A stretch of DNA of 42,452 nt from Pseudomonadota bacterium (GCA_018240895.1 JAFEEX010000016.1:1-42452); one strand, 5' to 3'; positions 32,804 to 42,103 are shown, numbered from the stretch's first letter. Notes: a model not told the origin generated them from the letters alone. A program made the numbers and translations.

Positions 32804-34438
32804 TTGCGGCAATTGCAAGGCATGGACGCCTCATTCGTTGCGCTTGAAACGCGTAATTCGCCGATGCACATCGGCTCGCTTCTGATTTACAATCCGGAAA
32901 CGGCACCGGGCGGTTTTGTCCGCTACAAGGACATTCTGCGCTTCTTCGAAAGCAGGATGCAGCTTTCCAAGACGATGCGCCAGCGGCTGGTGCGGGTGCC
33001 GTTCGATCTCGACTATCCCTATTGGGTCGAGGACAAGGATTTTGACCTTGAATATCACGTCCGCCATGTCGCCCTGCCCAAGCCGGGGGACTGGCGGCAA
33101 TTGTGCATCCAGGCGGCGCGGATATTTGCGCGCCCGCTCGATCTCAATCGCCCGCCGTGGGAATTCACGATTATCGAGGGGCTGGACAATATCCCGGGCG
33201 TAACCCCCGGATCATACGGCATGGTGACCAAGGTTCATCACGCGGCGATCGACGGGATGAGCGGGATTGACCTGATGGAGGCGCTTCACACGCTCGCCCC
33301 CGATGCTCCCGCCCCGGAAGTGCCGGACACCTGGAAGGGTGAGGATGTACCCAACTTTGCGGAGCTGCTGGCGAAAAGCTGGATCAACAATCTGGCCAAT
33401 CCGATGCGCCAGCTTGATGTCGCGGCAAAGGCGGCCCCCGGCTTCGCCAAGGCGATCAAGGGTTTGATCGCCAAGGATTTCAAGCTGCATGGCGAAATGA
33501 TTGCGCCGCGCACCCGGTTCAACGCAACGATTTCGCCCAACCGCGTGGTCGAAGGACGCTCAATCCCCCTGGCCGACATCAAGGCCATCCGCGAGGCCGT
33601 GCCGGGCGCCAAAGTGAACGACGTGTTCCTGACCGTGATCGGCGGGGCAATGCGCAAATATCTTGAGGCTCATGGCGAGTTGCCCGACAAAACGCTTACC
33701 GCCATGGCCCCCATCTCCGTCCGCTCTTCCGGTGAGAAAGGCGACATGGGCAATCAGGTGGCGGCAATGGTCGCCCCGCTGGGCAGCCATATCGCCGATC
33801 CGCTGGAACGGCTGGTCTATGTCCATTCGCAAACGGTCAATTCCAAGGCGATGACCGATGCGATCGGCGCGCGCAACATGACCGAGATGAGCAAGGTCAG
33901 CCCGGCGCTGTACATGGCGCTGGGCGCGCAGCTTTTCACCCGGCTGCGCCTGGCCAATCGGGTCGGCCCGCCGTTTACCACCGTTGTCACCAATGTTCCC
34001 GGGCCGCCGGTGCCGATCTATTCATCGGGGGCGCGGCTGGAAAGCATGATGGGCCTGCTCTGCCTGACTGATGGCATGGGGCTGGGCCATGTGGTGCAAA
34101 GCTATGTCAAAGAGGCGACGATCGCTTTCACCGCCTGCCGCAACCTGATGCCCGATCCGGAATTCTATGCCACCTGCATAGAGGACAGCTTCAACGAACT
34201 GCGCGATGCCGCCGCCAGCGGTGCCCGGCCAAAACCCGCCGCTGCCAAGCCGAAAGCTGCTGCAAAACCGGCACCGGGAAAAGACGCCAAGCCCAAACCA
34301 GCGGCAGCAAAGCCCAAAGGCACAGGCAAGGCTGCCACGAAATCCAAGGCCGCAGCTTCCCCCAAAAGCCCGGCGAAAACGCAAACCAGCACGGCGGCGA
34401 AAAAGGGCGCCGCCAAGCCCCGAAAGGTCGCAAAATAA
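32804..34438 (+). CDS. Wax ester synthase/diacylglycerol acyltransferase with Ala/Lys/Pro-rich tail
   Basis: 544 aa. Makes wax esters or triacylglycerol from acyl-CoA at the membrane or lipid-body surface. Catalytic HHAAIDG (145-151) inside TKVHHAAIDGMSGIDLMEAL, and the later NVPGPPVPIYSSGARL. TTG 32804 is taken as start: AGGAGA (32790-32795) is 8 bases ahead and the product then begins MRQLQGMDASFVALE, the family N-terminus. ATG 32822 would lack a ribosome site and lose RQLQG. Residues 472-544 form a low-complexity tail with about 19 Lys, many AAAKPK units and one acidic residue, like histone H1 or PhaF phasin tails. Its TAA overlaps the next ATG (TAATG). Confidence 0.93.
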   Translation: MRQLQGMDASFVALETRNSPMHIGSLLIYNPETAPGGFVRYKDILRFFESRMQLSKTMRQRLVRVPFDLDYPYWVEDKDFDLEYHVRHVALPKPGDWRQLCIQAARIFARPLDLNRPPWEFTIIEGLDNIPGVTPGSYGMVTKVHHAAIDGMSGIDLMEALHTLAPDAPAPEVPDTWKGEDVPNFAELLAKSWINNLANPMRQLDVAAKAAPGFAKAIKGLIAKDFKLHGEMIAPRTRFNATISPNRVVEGRSIPLADIKAIREAVPGAKVNDVFLTVIGGAMRKYLEAHGELPDKTLTAMAPISVRSSGEKGDMGNQVAAMVAPLGSHIADPLERLVYVHSQTVNSKAMTDAIGARNMTEMSKVSPALYMALGAQLFTRLRLANRVGPPFTTVVTNVPGPPVPIYSSGARLESMMGLLCLTDGMGLGHVVQSYVKEATIAFTACRNLMPDPEFYATCIEDSFNELRDAAASGARPKPAAAKPKAAAKPAPGKDAKPKPAAAKPKGTGKAATKSKAAASPKSPAKTQTSTAAKKGAAKPRKVAK

Positions 34439-35241
34439 TGCCCGCAACCACAGCCACCCGCAAAACGCCGGAAGCCGAAGCGCGTCCGCCATACCGCTTT
34501 CTGGCCCTGGCCGAAGGCCGCGCGGTTTTTGAACTGGCGGCCTTTTACGCCAGCCGCCCATTGCTGAGCCAGTTGCCCCACGGCGATGGCCATCCGGTGC
34601 TGGTCCTGCCCGGTTTTCTGGCGTCGGACACGTCAACCGGGCCGATGCGCCGGCTGCTGAATGACCTTGGCTATGATGCCTATGGCTGGGGTCTGGGCCG
34701 GAACGTCCGCGTCGATCTGGAGCGGGTCCATGCCATGGAGGGCCTGTTGCTTGACATTCATCGCAAGACTGGCCGCAAGGTTTCGATCGTCGGTTGGAGT
34801 CTGGGCGGCGTCTTCGCGCGCGAACTGGCCAAATTGCACCCCGGAATTGTGCGCCAGGTCATAACGCTGGGCAGCCCGATCAGCGATGATCGCCGCCACA
34901 CCAACGCCTCACGCCTGTTCGAATTCCTCAACGGCAAGGAACCCGAACCGGTTAAACATGGCCGCTTTGCCGGCCTGCATGAAGCCCCGCCGGTCCCGAC
35001 CACATCGATCCTGACCAGAACCGATGGCGTGGTCCACTGGCGCGGATCGGTGCAGCACCCTCAGGCCGGAAACGAACGGACCGAAAATATCGAGGTTCAC
35101 GCCAGCCACTGCGGCTTGGGCGTCAATCCCAGTGTGATGATCGCCGTGGCAGACCGGCTTGCCCAGCCGGAGGACGAGTGGAAGCCGTTCTCTGCCAAGC
35201 TGTGGCAGCGCTGGATGTTTCCCGAATGCGCGCTGCACTAA
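34438..35241 (+). CDS. Alpha/beta hydrolase, lipase/PGAP1-like
   Basis: 267 aa. GHPVLVLPGFLASDTSTGPMRRLLNDLGYDAYGWGLGRN, then the nucleophile elbow GWSLGG with S121, ITLGSPISDD, an acid in TRTDGVVHW and His in ASHCGLGVNP: a full Ser-Asp-His triad in the layout of triacylglycerol lipases. No signal peptide, so it should act inside the cell. It is coupled to the wax ester/TAG synthase (one-base overlap), suggesting turnover or remodelling of the same storage lipid. Confidence 0.87.
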   Translation: MPATTATRKTPEAEARPPYRFLALAEGRAVFELAAFYASRPLLSQLPHGDGHPVLVLPGFLASDTSTGPMRRLLNDLGYDAYGWGLGRNVRVDLERVHAMEGLLLDIHRKTGRKVSIVGWSLGGVFARELAKLHPGIVRQVITLGSPISDDRRHTNASRLFEFLNGKEPEPVKHGRFAGLHEAPPVPTTSILTRTDGVVHWRGSVQHPQAGNERTENIEVHASHCGLGVNPSVMIAVADRLAQPEDEWKPFSAKLWQRWMFPECALH

Positions 35242-35316
35242 GGGCGGTCGCGACCTAGCTCCCTGTTGATCGGGAAAGGGTAAGTCCGCGCCATTCCTGC
35301 TGAATGAGGGGCATTG

Positions 35317-36090
35317 ATGTTGCCAGCCATTCTTTTGTGCCGGATTCGCACCGCGATCCGGTTTCGTTTCGCGTCAGTTGCCGCGCTTCTGGGGCTGGTC
35401 CTGATGGCCGCCGGTTGCAGTGCCAAGCCCGCCCTGCCCGACTACCGCTACCGCCTGACGGTGGAAGTCGATACGCCCGAAGGACTGCGGACGGGATCGA
35501 GCGTGATCCAGGTCGCCTCGGCTGTGTCGAGCAAATATGCGCTTGAACCGGGCGACGTCACCACGCAGGTCACCGGCGAAGCCGTGGCGGTGGACCTGCC
35601 CGGCGGCAAGGTGCTGTTCGCGCTGCTGTCCAAGCCGGGTAGCGCCGAAGGGGCCAACACCTATGCCTTCGACGCGTTGATCCCGAAGCCATGGGTGGGA
35701 TGGGAAGAATATGTCCGCGATGTCAACGCGCTGGTTGAGCGGCGCGATATCGGTGTGCTGCCGCGCTGGCTGCCGCACCAGCCCGGTTCGCTCGCACCCA
35801 AATACCCGCAGACACCGGGCTATCCGATGCTGGTGACGTTCGGGAACCTCAACGATCCGACAACCGTGTTAGCGGTCGATCCCGACAATCTCGCCGCCAG
35901 CTTTGGCCCGGGCGTGAAGCTGCGGCGGATTACCGTGCAGATAACTGATGAACCGGTGACCACCGGGATTGAAAATAGGTTTAGATGGTGGGCGAGATAC
36001 GCCAACCTTCAACTTGATGGTCATCGCCTAAATGACTCAACAGGTATGGCAAACAATTTGAACAGATTGAATTTTTCGAGAGGAAAATGA
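35317..36090 (+). CDS. Predicted lipoprotein, unknown function
   Basis: 257 aa. Arg-containing N-region, hydrophobic stretch, then a lipobox-like AAGC with the lipidation cysteine at C34. The body, YRYRLTVEVDTPEGLRTGSSVIQV...GEAVAVDLPGGKVLFALL, a central MLVTFGNLNDPTTVLAVDPDNLAASFGPGVKLRRITVQIT, and DEPVTTGIENRF are shared, as I recall, with unnamed sphingomonad proteins; no function is known. GAGGGG is 5 bases before ATG 35317. The C-terminal ~25 residues and the DNA after 35,960 become more AT-rich. 36091-36261 holds no gene I can support. Confidence 0.72.
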   Translation: MLPAILLCRIRTAIRFRFASVAALLGLVLMAAGCSAKPALPDYRYRLTVEVDTPEGLRTGSSVIQVASAVSSKYALEPGDVTTQVTGEAVAVDLPGGKVLFALLSKPGSAEGANTYAFDALIPKPWVGWEEYVRDVNALVERRDIGVLPRWLPHQPGSLAPKYPQTPGYPMLVTFGNLNDPTTVLAVDPDNLAASFGPGVKLRRITVQITDEPVTTGIENRFRWWARYANLQLDGHRLNDSTGMANNLNRLNFSRGK

Positions 36091-36261
36091 AGCAAACCGC
36101 AACGCGAAGCGCCTCGCTCGATCCTGGCGTTCGACTGACAGACACAAAGATCATAGCCTGCCGCGAGACAAATTATGACTTCAGTGGCAGTTTGGTGAGC
36201 CCAAGCGCCAAGGGCATCGCTGCCGCCTCTTCACCGGCGGCAGTGCACAAACCAAGTGCAA

Positions 36262-36810
36262 TCAGAGCGCGCGGCCGTCGATTGATACCTGGCGGATGCG
36301 TCCCTCTGCATCGACCGAGCATGAGAACGCGCTTCCCCGATCGGCCCGGCCCATCACGCGCCAGCCATCGCCATCGCGTGCAACCGAATCAACGCTGTCC
36401 ACCCGGGTCTTGCCGCGATCGATCTCATCCATGCAGCGGTTGACGGCCGAATTCATCCCGTCACCGCCACGCCAGCCCGCGCTGTCATTGCGGGCATAGT
36501 CGCGGTTGTCATTCTGCCGATAGTCGCGATAATCGCCATTGTCCGGATAGCGCGGCGGTTCCTGCCGCGCGCGACTCTGGCGGCTGGCGCTGCTTGCTGC
36601 GCTGGCGATGGCGGCAATTCCGCCAATGATCAGGATGCCGGCAACGATATCCCCCGCATCGACACGATCATGGTGCCGGCCCCAACCACCGCCGCCCCAG
36701 CCACCACCCCAACCGCCGCCCCAATCACGGGCCATGGCGGGAGAGGCCATCATGGAAAACGCGGCGGCCGACGCCAGAACAGCGGCCCCTTTTGATGCGG
36801 TGCGACTCAT
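36262..36810 (-). CDS. Exported small protein with glycine-rich/hydrophobic segment (paralogue A)
   Basis: 182 aa. Signal peptide ending ASPAMA (about 28), a WGGGWGGGWGGGGWG run, a hydrophobic glycine-zipper-like segment DAGDIVAGILIIGGIAAIASAASSASRQ, an Arg/Asp/Tyr-rich linker, and a C-terminal domain with two cysteines (NRCMDEID ... FSCSVDAEGRIRQVSIDG). It shares the order of parts with the next gene upstream (36944), so the two are diverged tandem copies. AGGAGGG lies ahead of the start. Function unknown; the envelope is the likely place. Confidence 0.75.
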   Translation of the reverse strand: MSRTASKGAAVLASAAAFSMMASPAMARDWGGGWGGGWGGGGWGRHHDRVDAGDIVAGILIIGGIAAIASAASSASRQSRARQEPPRYPDNGDYRDYRQNDNRDYARNDSAGWRGGDGMNSAVNRCMDEIDRGKTRVDSVDSVARDGDGWRVMGRADRGSAFSCSVDAEGRIRQVSIDGRAL

Positions 36811-36885
36811 GGCAGCGAACCCTCCTGAACGCCAAAAATCAGGCAAAATGCCTGAAAATGCAAGGTGCTCTGCCCATGGGGCATA

Positions 36886-36917
36886 GGCGGTTCAGGCTTT
36901 CGGCCACCTGAACCGCC
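36886..36917 (-). terminator. Hairpin after paralogue B, terminator-like
   Basis: GGCGGTTCAGG (36886-36896) and CCTGAACCGCC (36907-36917) form a perfect 11-bp stem with a 10-base loop, 26 bases beyond the stop of the gene at 36944. There is no T-run on the minus strand. A smaller repeat, CAGGCA-AAA-TGCCTG, lies next to it, within the upstream region of paralogue A. Confidence 0.55.
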
Positions 36918-36943
36918 GCTGTCACGCCATCGGCATCAAGGTG

Positions 36944-37558
36944 TCAAAGGCCGCGGATTCCACTGAAGTCTATATCAACCACCCGGCCGCGTTCGACCTT
37001 GCACTTGAACGATCCGCTGTCATAGCCGCGAAGATCGGTGTTCCATCCGCGATAGTCCCCGCCCCAGCCCCGGCCATAGTATCCGTCGCCCGAGCGCCAA
37101 TCGCGGCCCATCTGGTTCACCGCAATACGCCCGCGCACTTCATATCCATAGCGGGTGTCGCGCACTTCGCGAATATCGGTAACGTCGGCCCGGCCATAGC
37201 TGTAGCGCGCGGCTGTCCGCTCCGTGGCGCCAACGCATTGTTCAACCGCCGCGCGCGGGTTGCCCCGCCAATAGGCGTCGCGATTGTAGCCATATCCGTT
37301 GTTCCAATTGCCATAACCGGCGCGGTCATAGCCATAGTCACCGCGGTAATTGCGGTTGTAATCGCGATCATGGCTGCTGGCGGCAGATGCAACCGCCGCG
37401 ATCCCGCCGATGACCAGCGCCCCGGCGATAACGTCGCCCGCGCTGATCCCGCCGCGATCACGGTGACCATAGCTATCCGCCATCGCCGGCGTAGCAGAAG
37501 AGACCGCCACCGCGCCTGCCGCGATGGTCCCGACGAGAGCCCTGGACAGATTCTTCAT
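36944..37558 (-). CDS. Exported small protein with glycine-zipper segment (paralogue B)
   Basis: 204 aa. Signal peptide ending ATPAMA, then SAGDVIAGALVIGGIAAVASAASSHDRDYNRNYRGDYGYDRAGYGNWNNGYGYNRD: a short hydrophobic zipper followed by a Tyr/Asn/Gly/Asp-rich low-complexity stretch. The C-terminal domain has AVEQCVGATERTAARY...VRGRIAVNQ and GSFKCKVERGRVVDIDFSGI with a cysteine pair as in paralogue A. The second Met (37558) is taken as start because GAAGGA is then about 9 bases ahead; ATG 37567 would touch it. A 28-base AT-rich inverted repeat lies 100 bases upstream. Confidence 0.75.
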   Translation of the reverse strand: MKNLSRALVGTIAAGAVAVSSATPAMADSYGHRDRGGISAGDVIAGALVIGGIAAVASAASSHDRDYNRNYRGDYGYDRAGYGNWNNGYGYNRDAYWRGNPRAAVEQCVGATERTAARYSYGRADVTDIREVRDTRYGYEVRGRIAVNQMGRDWRSGDGYYGRGWGGDYRGWNTDLRGYDSGSFKCKVERGRVVDIDFSGIRGL

Positions 37559-37657
37559 GGCATTCATCCTTCACAGCGCGCCGAGCAGATTGCCCGGCGT
37601 TGAGGATGACCTAACCAATCGCCAGTGGCGCAAGACTGAACCCGTCCGACAGACGGC

Positions 37658-37685
37658 GTTCATAATTTTATCAAAAATTATGAAC
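37658..37685. repeat. AT-rich perfect inverted repeat
   Basis: GTTCATAATTTT (37658-37669), spacer ATCA, AAAATTATGAAC (37674-37685): 12-bp arms, no mismatch. It lies 2 bases after the stop of the prolyl oligopeptidase gene and about 100 bases before paralogue B. In this G+C-rich DNA it stands out. It may be a terminator hairpin for the peptidase gene or an operator for the paralogue pair. Confidence 0.8.
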
Positions 37686-37687
37686 AG

Positions 37688-39826
37688 CTATTTCGGCAGG
37701 GTCAGATCGCTCCATTGCGCCAGAAACGCCAGCACATCTGCATTTTCGGCCACAACCTTGTCGATCGGCTTGCCAGAGCCATGTCCGGCGCGGGATTCGA
37801 TCCGGATCAAATGCGGCCTGGCGCCAACCTGCGCGGCCTGCAGCGCTGCAGTATATTTGAAACTGTGCCCCGGAACGACCCGGTCATCGGTATCAGCGGT
37901 GGTCACCAATATGGCCGGATAGTCAGCCCCGGCGTGGATGTTGTGATAGGGCGAATAGGCGCGCAGCACCTTGAAATCCGCCTCCTTGCCGGGGAAGCCA
38001 TAGTCGTCGGTCCAGTACCGCCCGGCGGTGAAGCGATCAAAGCGCAACATATCCATCACCCCGACCGCAGCATTGGCCGCGGCGAACAGGTCCGGCCGCT
38101 GATTGACCACCGCGCCAACCAGCAGGCCGCCGTTCGACCCGCCCTGGATTGTCAGGCCGGCTTTTGGCGTCACCCCTTCGCGGATCAGGTATTCACCGGC
38201 GGAGATGAAATCATCAAACACGTTCTGCTTGTTGGCCAGCCGCCCGCCATCGTGCCACGCCTTGCCATATTCGCCGCCGCCGCGCAGGTTGGCCATGGCA
38301 TAGGCCCCACCCGCTTCAAGCCAGGCCATCCGCGGCGCCGAAAACCCCGGCTTCAGCGAAACATCAAATCCGCCATAACCGTACAGCAGCGTTGGCACCG
38401 CCTTGCCAACCAGTGCCTTCTTGCGGACCAGGAACAGGGGTACGCGCGTGCCGTCCTTTGAGGCGAAAAAGCGCTGCTCCACCGCGTAGTCATCAGGATT
38501 GAAAGTCAGCCTGGGCTGCGCGAAAATGCTGGTCTGGCCGCTGTTCAGGTCAAGCCGGTGAACTGCCGAAGGCTGGTTGAAGCTGGTAAAGGCATAGAAC
38601 GTCTCAGGATCACCGGGCTTGCCGTTGAAGCCGGATGCCGTGCCAATGCCGTTCAGGGTCAAGACCTGCGCATTCTTGCCAGACAGGTCAAACACCTCTG
38701 CCCGGGTCGACGCATCCTTCAGGTAGGACATGATCAGCTTGTTGCCAACGATGCTGGCCTGTTCCAGTGTCTCCTCGCGCTGGGCGACAACCTCGTTCCA
38801 GGTTAGCTTGCCCGGCGTCATGTCCACCGTCACCAATTTGCCGCGCGGCGCATCCTTGTCGGTAACGAACCACAAGCGGTTGCCGATCGCGTCAACCGGT
38901 TGCCATTTGTTATCGAACCCGGACACCAGGGTCCGCGTCTTCCATCCGCCGGCCTTCCTGGCCTTGAGGTCTATCACCCGCACTTCCCAGCGGGCATCGG
39001 TGCCCTTGCCGCTGGTGATCACGGCATAGCGCCCATCGTTGACCACCGTGGCGGAATGACCCAGCTCAGGCTGATCGGGGGTGGCGAACACCAGTTGGTC
39101 AGATGTTTGCGCGGTGCCGATCCGGTGGAAATAGACCGCCTGATTGTAATTGCGCGACTGGAATTCCGCGCCCTCTTCGGGCTTGGGAAAGCGCGAATAG
39201 AGGAAGCCTTCCTCACCGATCCAGGCGATGTCAGTGAATTTTGCCCAGCGGATTTCGTCCGTCAAAATCTTGCCGGTGGCAACGTCCAGCACCCTGATCA
39301 CCCGCCAGTCGCTGCCCCCATCCTGCACGGAATAGGCCAGGAATTTGCCCTTGTCCGACGGCACCCAGGCATCGAGCGCGGTGGCTCCGTCCTTGGCCCA
39401 GCTGTTGGGATCGATCAGCAGGCGCGGCGCACCGTCCAGCCCATCGCGCACGAACAGCGGCGACTGGTTCTGAAGCCCCGAATTGCGGGTGTAGAAATAA
39501 CGCTTGCCGGCCTTCTGAGGCAGACCGAAACGCTCGTAATCGATCAGTTCGCGGATCCGTTTTGCGAACCAGGCCCGCTGCGGCAGCGTTTGCAGATAGG
39601 ATGTGGTCAGCGCGTTCTGCTGCTTGACCCAGTCGGCCACCGCCGGATCAGTGCGGACATCGTTTTCCAGCCAGCGATAGGGATCGGCAATCGCCTCCCC
39701 AAACTGGGTTTCAACCACCGCGTCCTTGCGCGTTTCGGGATAGGTAAGCGGTTTCATCGGTTCAGCCCCGGCAGAGACACTGGCAACAGCAAGAACAGCG
39801 GCAATCGCCGAAGCGGCACGAAACAT
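37688..39826 (-). CDS. Exported prolyl oligopeptidase (S9 family)
   Basis: 712 aa. Signal peptide (1-21), N-terminal beta-propeller beginning YPETRKDAVVETQFGEAIADPYRWLEN, and a C-terminal hydrolase domain. Catalytic serine in GGSNGG, aspartate in TADTDDRVVPGH, histidine in RAGHGSGKP. Cleaves short proline-containing peptides, here probably in the periplasm. The start at 39826 has GGGAGGG ahead and a proper signal peptide; the longer reading to 39901 would cross the rplQ terminator. Length fits the family with a leader added. Confidence 0.93.
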   Translation of the reverse strand: MFRAASAIAAVLAVASVSAGAEPMKPLTYPETRKDAVVETQFGEAIADPYRWLENDVRTDPAVADWVKQQNALTTSYLQTLPQRAWFAKRIRELIDYERFGLPQKAGKRYFYTRNSGLQNQSPLFVRDGLDGAPRLLIDPNSWAKDGATALDAWVPSDKGKFLAYSVQDGGSDWRVIRVLDVATGKILTDEIRWAKFTDIAWIGEEGFLYSRFPKPEEGAEFQSRNYNQAVYFHRIGTAQTSDQLVFATPDQPELGHSATVVNDGRYAVITSGKGTDARWEVRVIDLKARKAGGWKTRTLVSGFDNKWQPVDAIGNRLWFVTDKDAPRGKLVTVDMTPGKLTWNEVVAQREETLEQASIVGNKLIMSYLKDASTRAEVFDLSGKNAQVLTLNGIGTASGFNGKPGDPETFYAFTSFNQPSAVHRLDLNSGQTSIFAQPRLTFNPDDYAVEQRFFASKDGTRVPLFLVRKKALVGKAVPTLLYGYGGFDVSLKPGFSAPRMAWLEAGGAYAMANLRGGGEYGKAWHDGGRLANKQNVFDDFISAGEYLIREGVTPKAGLTIQGGSNGGLLVGAVVNQRPDLFAAANAAVGVMDMLRFDRFTAGRYWTDDYGFPGKEADFKVLRAYSPYHNIHAGADYPAILVTTADTDDRVVPGHSFKYTAALQAAQVGARPHLIRIESRAGHGSGKPIDKVVAENADVLAFLAQWSDLTLPK

Positions 39827-39844
39827 CCGACCCTCCCCAATACG

Positions 39845-39883
39845 AAAAAGCGGCTGCCAGCCTACCGCCCGCAGCCGCCTTTT
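39845..39883 (-). terminator. Terminator of the ribosomal alpha operon
   Basis: On the minus strand GCGGCTGC (39878-39871), a 13-base loop, GCAGCCGC (39857-39850), then TTTTT (39849-39845). It sits about 55 bases after the rplQ stop. The plus strand reads CTTTT after the stem, so it may work both ways. A second small hairpin, AGCGGTC/GACCGCT (39901-39920), lies nearer to rplQ. Confidence 0.75.
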
Positions 39884-39934
39884 CAATGGCGGGATCGACA
39901 AGCGGTCAACGCGGACCGCTGATCATCGTTCCGC

Positions 39935-40345
39935 TTATTCGGCTTCTTCAACCAGAACCGGGCCGCTGTCCTGTCCCTTGGCCGAGGTATCGCGATCAAC
40001 CAGTTCGATCACCGCGAGCGGGGCCGCGTCAGACGCGCGGATGCCAGCCTTGATCACCCGGGTATAGCCGCCAGCGCGGCCGGCATAGCGTTCCGCCAGA
40101 ACGTCAAACAGCTTCACCAGCTGGGCATCATCCAACAGGCGGGCGTGAGCCAGACGGCGATTTGAAAGGCCGCCGTGCTTGGCCAGAGTGATCAGCTTTT
40201 CAACGTAAGGGCGCAGTTCGCGCGCCTTGGGCAGCGTGGTGGTGATCTGCTCGTGCTTGATCAGCGCCGCGGCCATGTTGCGGAACAGGGCGGTGCGGTG
40301 GCTGGAGGTGCGGTTGAGCTTGCGACCGCCGTATTTATGACGCAT
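39935..40345 (-). CDS. rplQ: 50S ribosomal protein L17
   Basis: 136 aa. bL17 of the large subunit. [56 protein letters not shown] is the near-invariant N-terminal core, and the [26 protein letters not shown] end is complete. It has the acidic C-terminal extension usual in alphaproteobacteria. Last gene of rpsM-rpsK-rpoA-rplQ. Confidence 0.98.
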   Translation of the reverse strand: MRHKYGGRKLNRTSSHRTALFRNMAAALIKHEQITTTLPKARELRPYVEKLITLAKHGGLSNRRLAHARLLDDAQLVKLFDVLAERYAGRAGGYTRVIKAGIRASDAAPLAVIELVDRDTSAKGQDSGPVLVEEAE

Positions 40346-40450
40346 TTGATTATCCTTCGTTCGTTAGGGGGCCGTGCAAGGTACCCCTTACCCGGCAGCG
40401 CTTGCGGTGGCTGCCTTCACCGTTTTCCAGCCTTTCGGCCGGTGATGCAA

Positions 40451-40472
40451 GGTCAGGCCGGATGGCCTGACC
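40451..40472 (-). other. Perfect hairpin between rpoA and rplQ
   Basis: GGTCAGGCC (40451-40459), GGAT, GGCCTGACC (40464-40472), in the 142-base gap between rpoA and rplQ. No T-run follows on the minus strand, so it is more likely an mRNA processing or stability element than a stop signal. Confidence 0.55.
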
Positions 40473-40487
40473 CACACATCTTCAAAA

Positions 40488-41549
40488 TCAGCCGAGCAGT
40501 TCCTGCTCCAGCTTCTTGGCCATTTCCTCAATGTTTTCAGGCGGCCAGCCGGGAATATCCATGCCCAGGCGCAGCCCCATCGACGAGAGCACTTCCTTGA
40601 TCTCGTTGAGCGACTTGCGGCCGAAATTCGGCGTGCGGAGCATCTCGGCCTCGGTCTTCTGAACCAGATCGCCGATGTAGATGATGTTGTCGTTCTTGAG
40701 GCAGTTGGCCGAACGCACCGACAGTTCCAGCTCGTCCACCTTCTTGAGCAGATAGCGATTGAGCTGGTTGGTATCGCCCTCTTCGCTCGGCGCGGCCGCG
40801 GCCATGCCGATCATCGGCGACGAACCCATCGGCACCGCGTCCTCGAAGTGGACGAACAGCGAAAGCTGGTCCTGCAGGATGCGCGCGGCATAGGCCACGG
40901 CGTCCTCAGGGGTAACGGTGCCATCGGTTTCGACCGTCAGGTTGAGCTTGTCATAGTCAAGTTCCTGCCCGATCCGGGCATTGTCGACCTTGTAGCTCAC
41001 CTGCCGCACCGGCGAATACAGCGAATCGACCGGGATCAACCCGATCGGTGCATCGACCGGACGGTTGCCAACGGCGGGGACATAGCCCTTGCCGGTGTCA
41101 GCGGTCAGTTCCATGTTAAGCGTCGCGCCTTCGTCGAGATGGCAGATCACCAGATCCTTGTTCATCACCTCGATATCGCCAGACACAGCGATGTCGCCCG
41201 CAGTAACTTCGCCCGGGCCGGTGGCCGAAAGCTGAAGCCGCTTGGGGCCTTCACCCTGCATCTTGAGCGCGATCTGCTTGACGTTGAGAACGATGTCGGT
41301 GACGTCCTCACGCACGCCGGCAAGCGAGCTGAATTCGTGCAACACGTTCTCGATCTTGATCGAGGTGATCGCCGCACCTTGCAGCGAAGACAGCAACACG
41401 CGGCGCAGCGCATTACCCAGCGTCAGGCCGAAACCACGCTCAAGCGGTTCAGCGACGAAAGTTGCGCGACGCTTGGGGTCGTTGCCCGCCTTCACTTCGA
41501 GGGCGTTGGGCTTCTTGAGTTCCTGCCAGTTCTTGATGTTGACAGTCAT
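40488..41549 (-). CDS. rpoA: DNA-directed RNA polymerase subunit alpha
   Basis: 353 aa, full length. Dimerising N-terminal domain with [32 protein letters not shown], a flexible linker around EEGDTNQLN, and the DNA- and activator-binding C-terminal domain [48 protein letters not shown]. The C-terminal tail [19 protein letters not shown] is typical of alphaproteobacteria. Follows rpsK by 107 bases. Confidence 0.98.
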   Translation of the reverse strand: MTVNIKNWQELKKPNALEVKAGNDPKRRATFVAEPLERGFGLTLGNALRRVLLSSLQGAAITSIKIENVLHEFSSLAGVREDVTDIVLNVKQIALKMQGEGPKRLQLSATGPGEVTAGDIAVSGDIEVMNKDLVICHLDEGATLNMELTADTGKGYVPAVGNRPVDAPIGLIPVDSLYSPVRQVSYKVDNARIGQELDYDKLNLTVETDGTVTPEDAVAYAARILQDQLSLFVHFEDAVPMGSSPMIGMAAAAPSEEGDTNQLNRYLLKKVDELELSVRSANCLKNDNIIYIGDLVQKTEAEMLRTPNFGRKSLNEIKEVLSSMGLRLGMDIPGWPPENIEEMAKKLEQELLG

Positions 41550-41656
41550 AGACTTCCCCTGGGGTTATTCTGGGCGAAACGGTCGCTGCTCCAGCGCTGG
41601 AGCCGCGGCCGATCCGAAACAGCGGCAAGGCGAATGCCCCGCCGCGAAGGACACGA

Positions 41657-42046
41657 TCAGACGCGGCGACGCTTTGACGGGCGCACGCCATTGTGCGGAA
41701 TCGGCGTCACATCGCGGATGGAAGTGATGGTGAAACCAACCGCCTGCAGCGCGCGCAGCGCGCTCTCGCGGCCCGATCCCGGCCCCTTCACTTCAACTTC
41801 CAGCGTGCGCACGCCGTGTTCGGCGGCTTTCTTGCCGGCATCGTCCGCAGCAACCTGGGCGGCATAGGGCGTCGACTTGCGGCTGCCCTTGAAGCCCATC
41901 ATGCCGGCTGACGACCAGGAGATCGCATTGCCCTGGGCATCGGTGATGGTGATCATGGTATTGTTGAAGCTGGCATTCACGTGGGCGATGCCGCTCGTGA
42001 TGTTCTTCCGCTCGCGGCGCTTGATGCGCTGGGGTTCGCGTGCCAT
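41657..42046 (-). CDS. rpsK: 30S ribosomal protein S11
   Basis: 129 aa. uS11 of the platform of the small subunit. [46 protein letters not shown] and the C-terminal [20 protein letters not shown] are the conserved blocks. Lies 57 bases downstream of rpsM and ahead of rpoA in the alpha operon. Confidence 0.98.
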   Translation of the reverse strand: MAREPQRIKRRERKNITSGIAHVNASFNNTMITITDAQGNAISWSSAGMMGFKGSRKSTPYAAQVAADDAGKKAAEHGVRTLEVEVKGPGSGRESALRALQAVGFTITSIRDVTPIPHNGVRPSKRRRV

Positions 42047-42103
42047 TGTTTTGGTATCCTGTCGAGTATCGGGAAGGAATTCGGCGTCCGGAAATCCGGA
42101 TAC

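Noticed and set aside
36087-36443. 118-codon plus-strand frame after the lipoprotein
   Set aside because: Overlaps the end of paralogue A on the other strand and has no domain or good start context.
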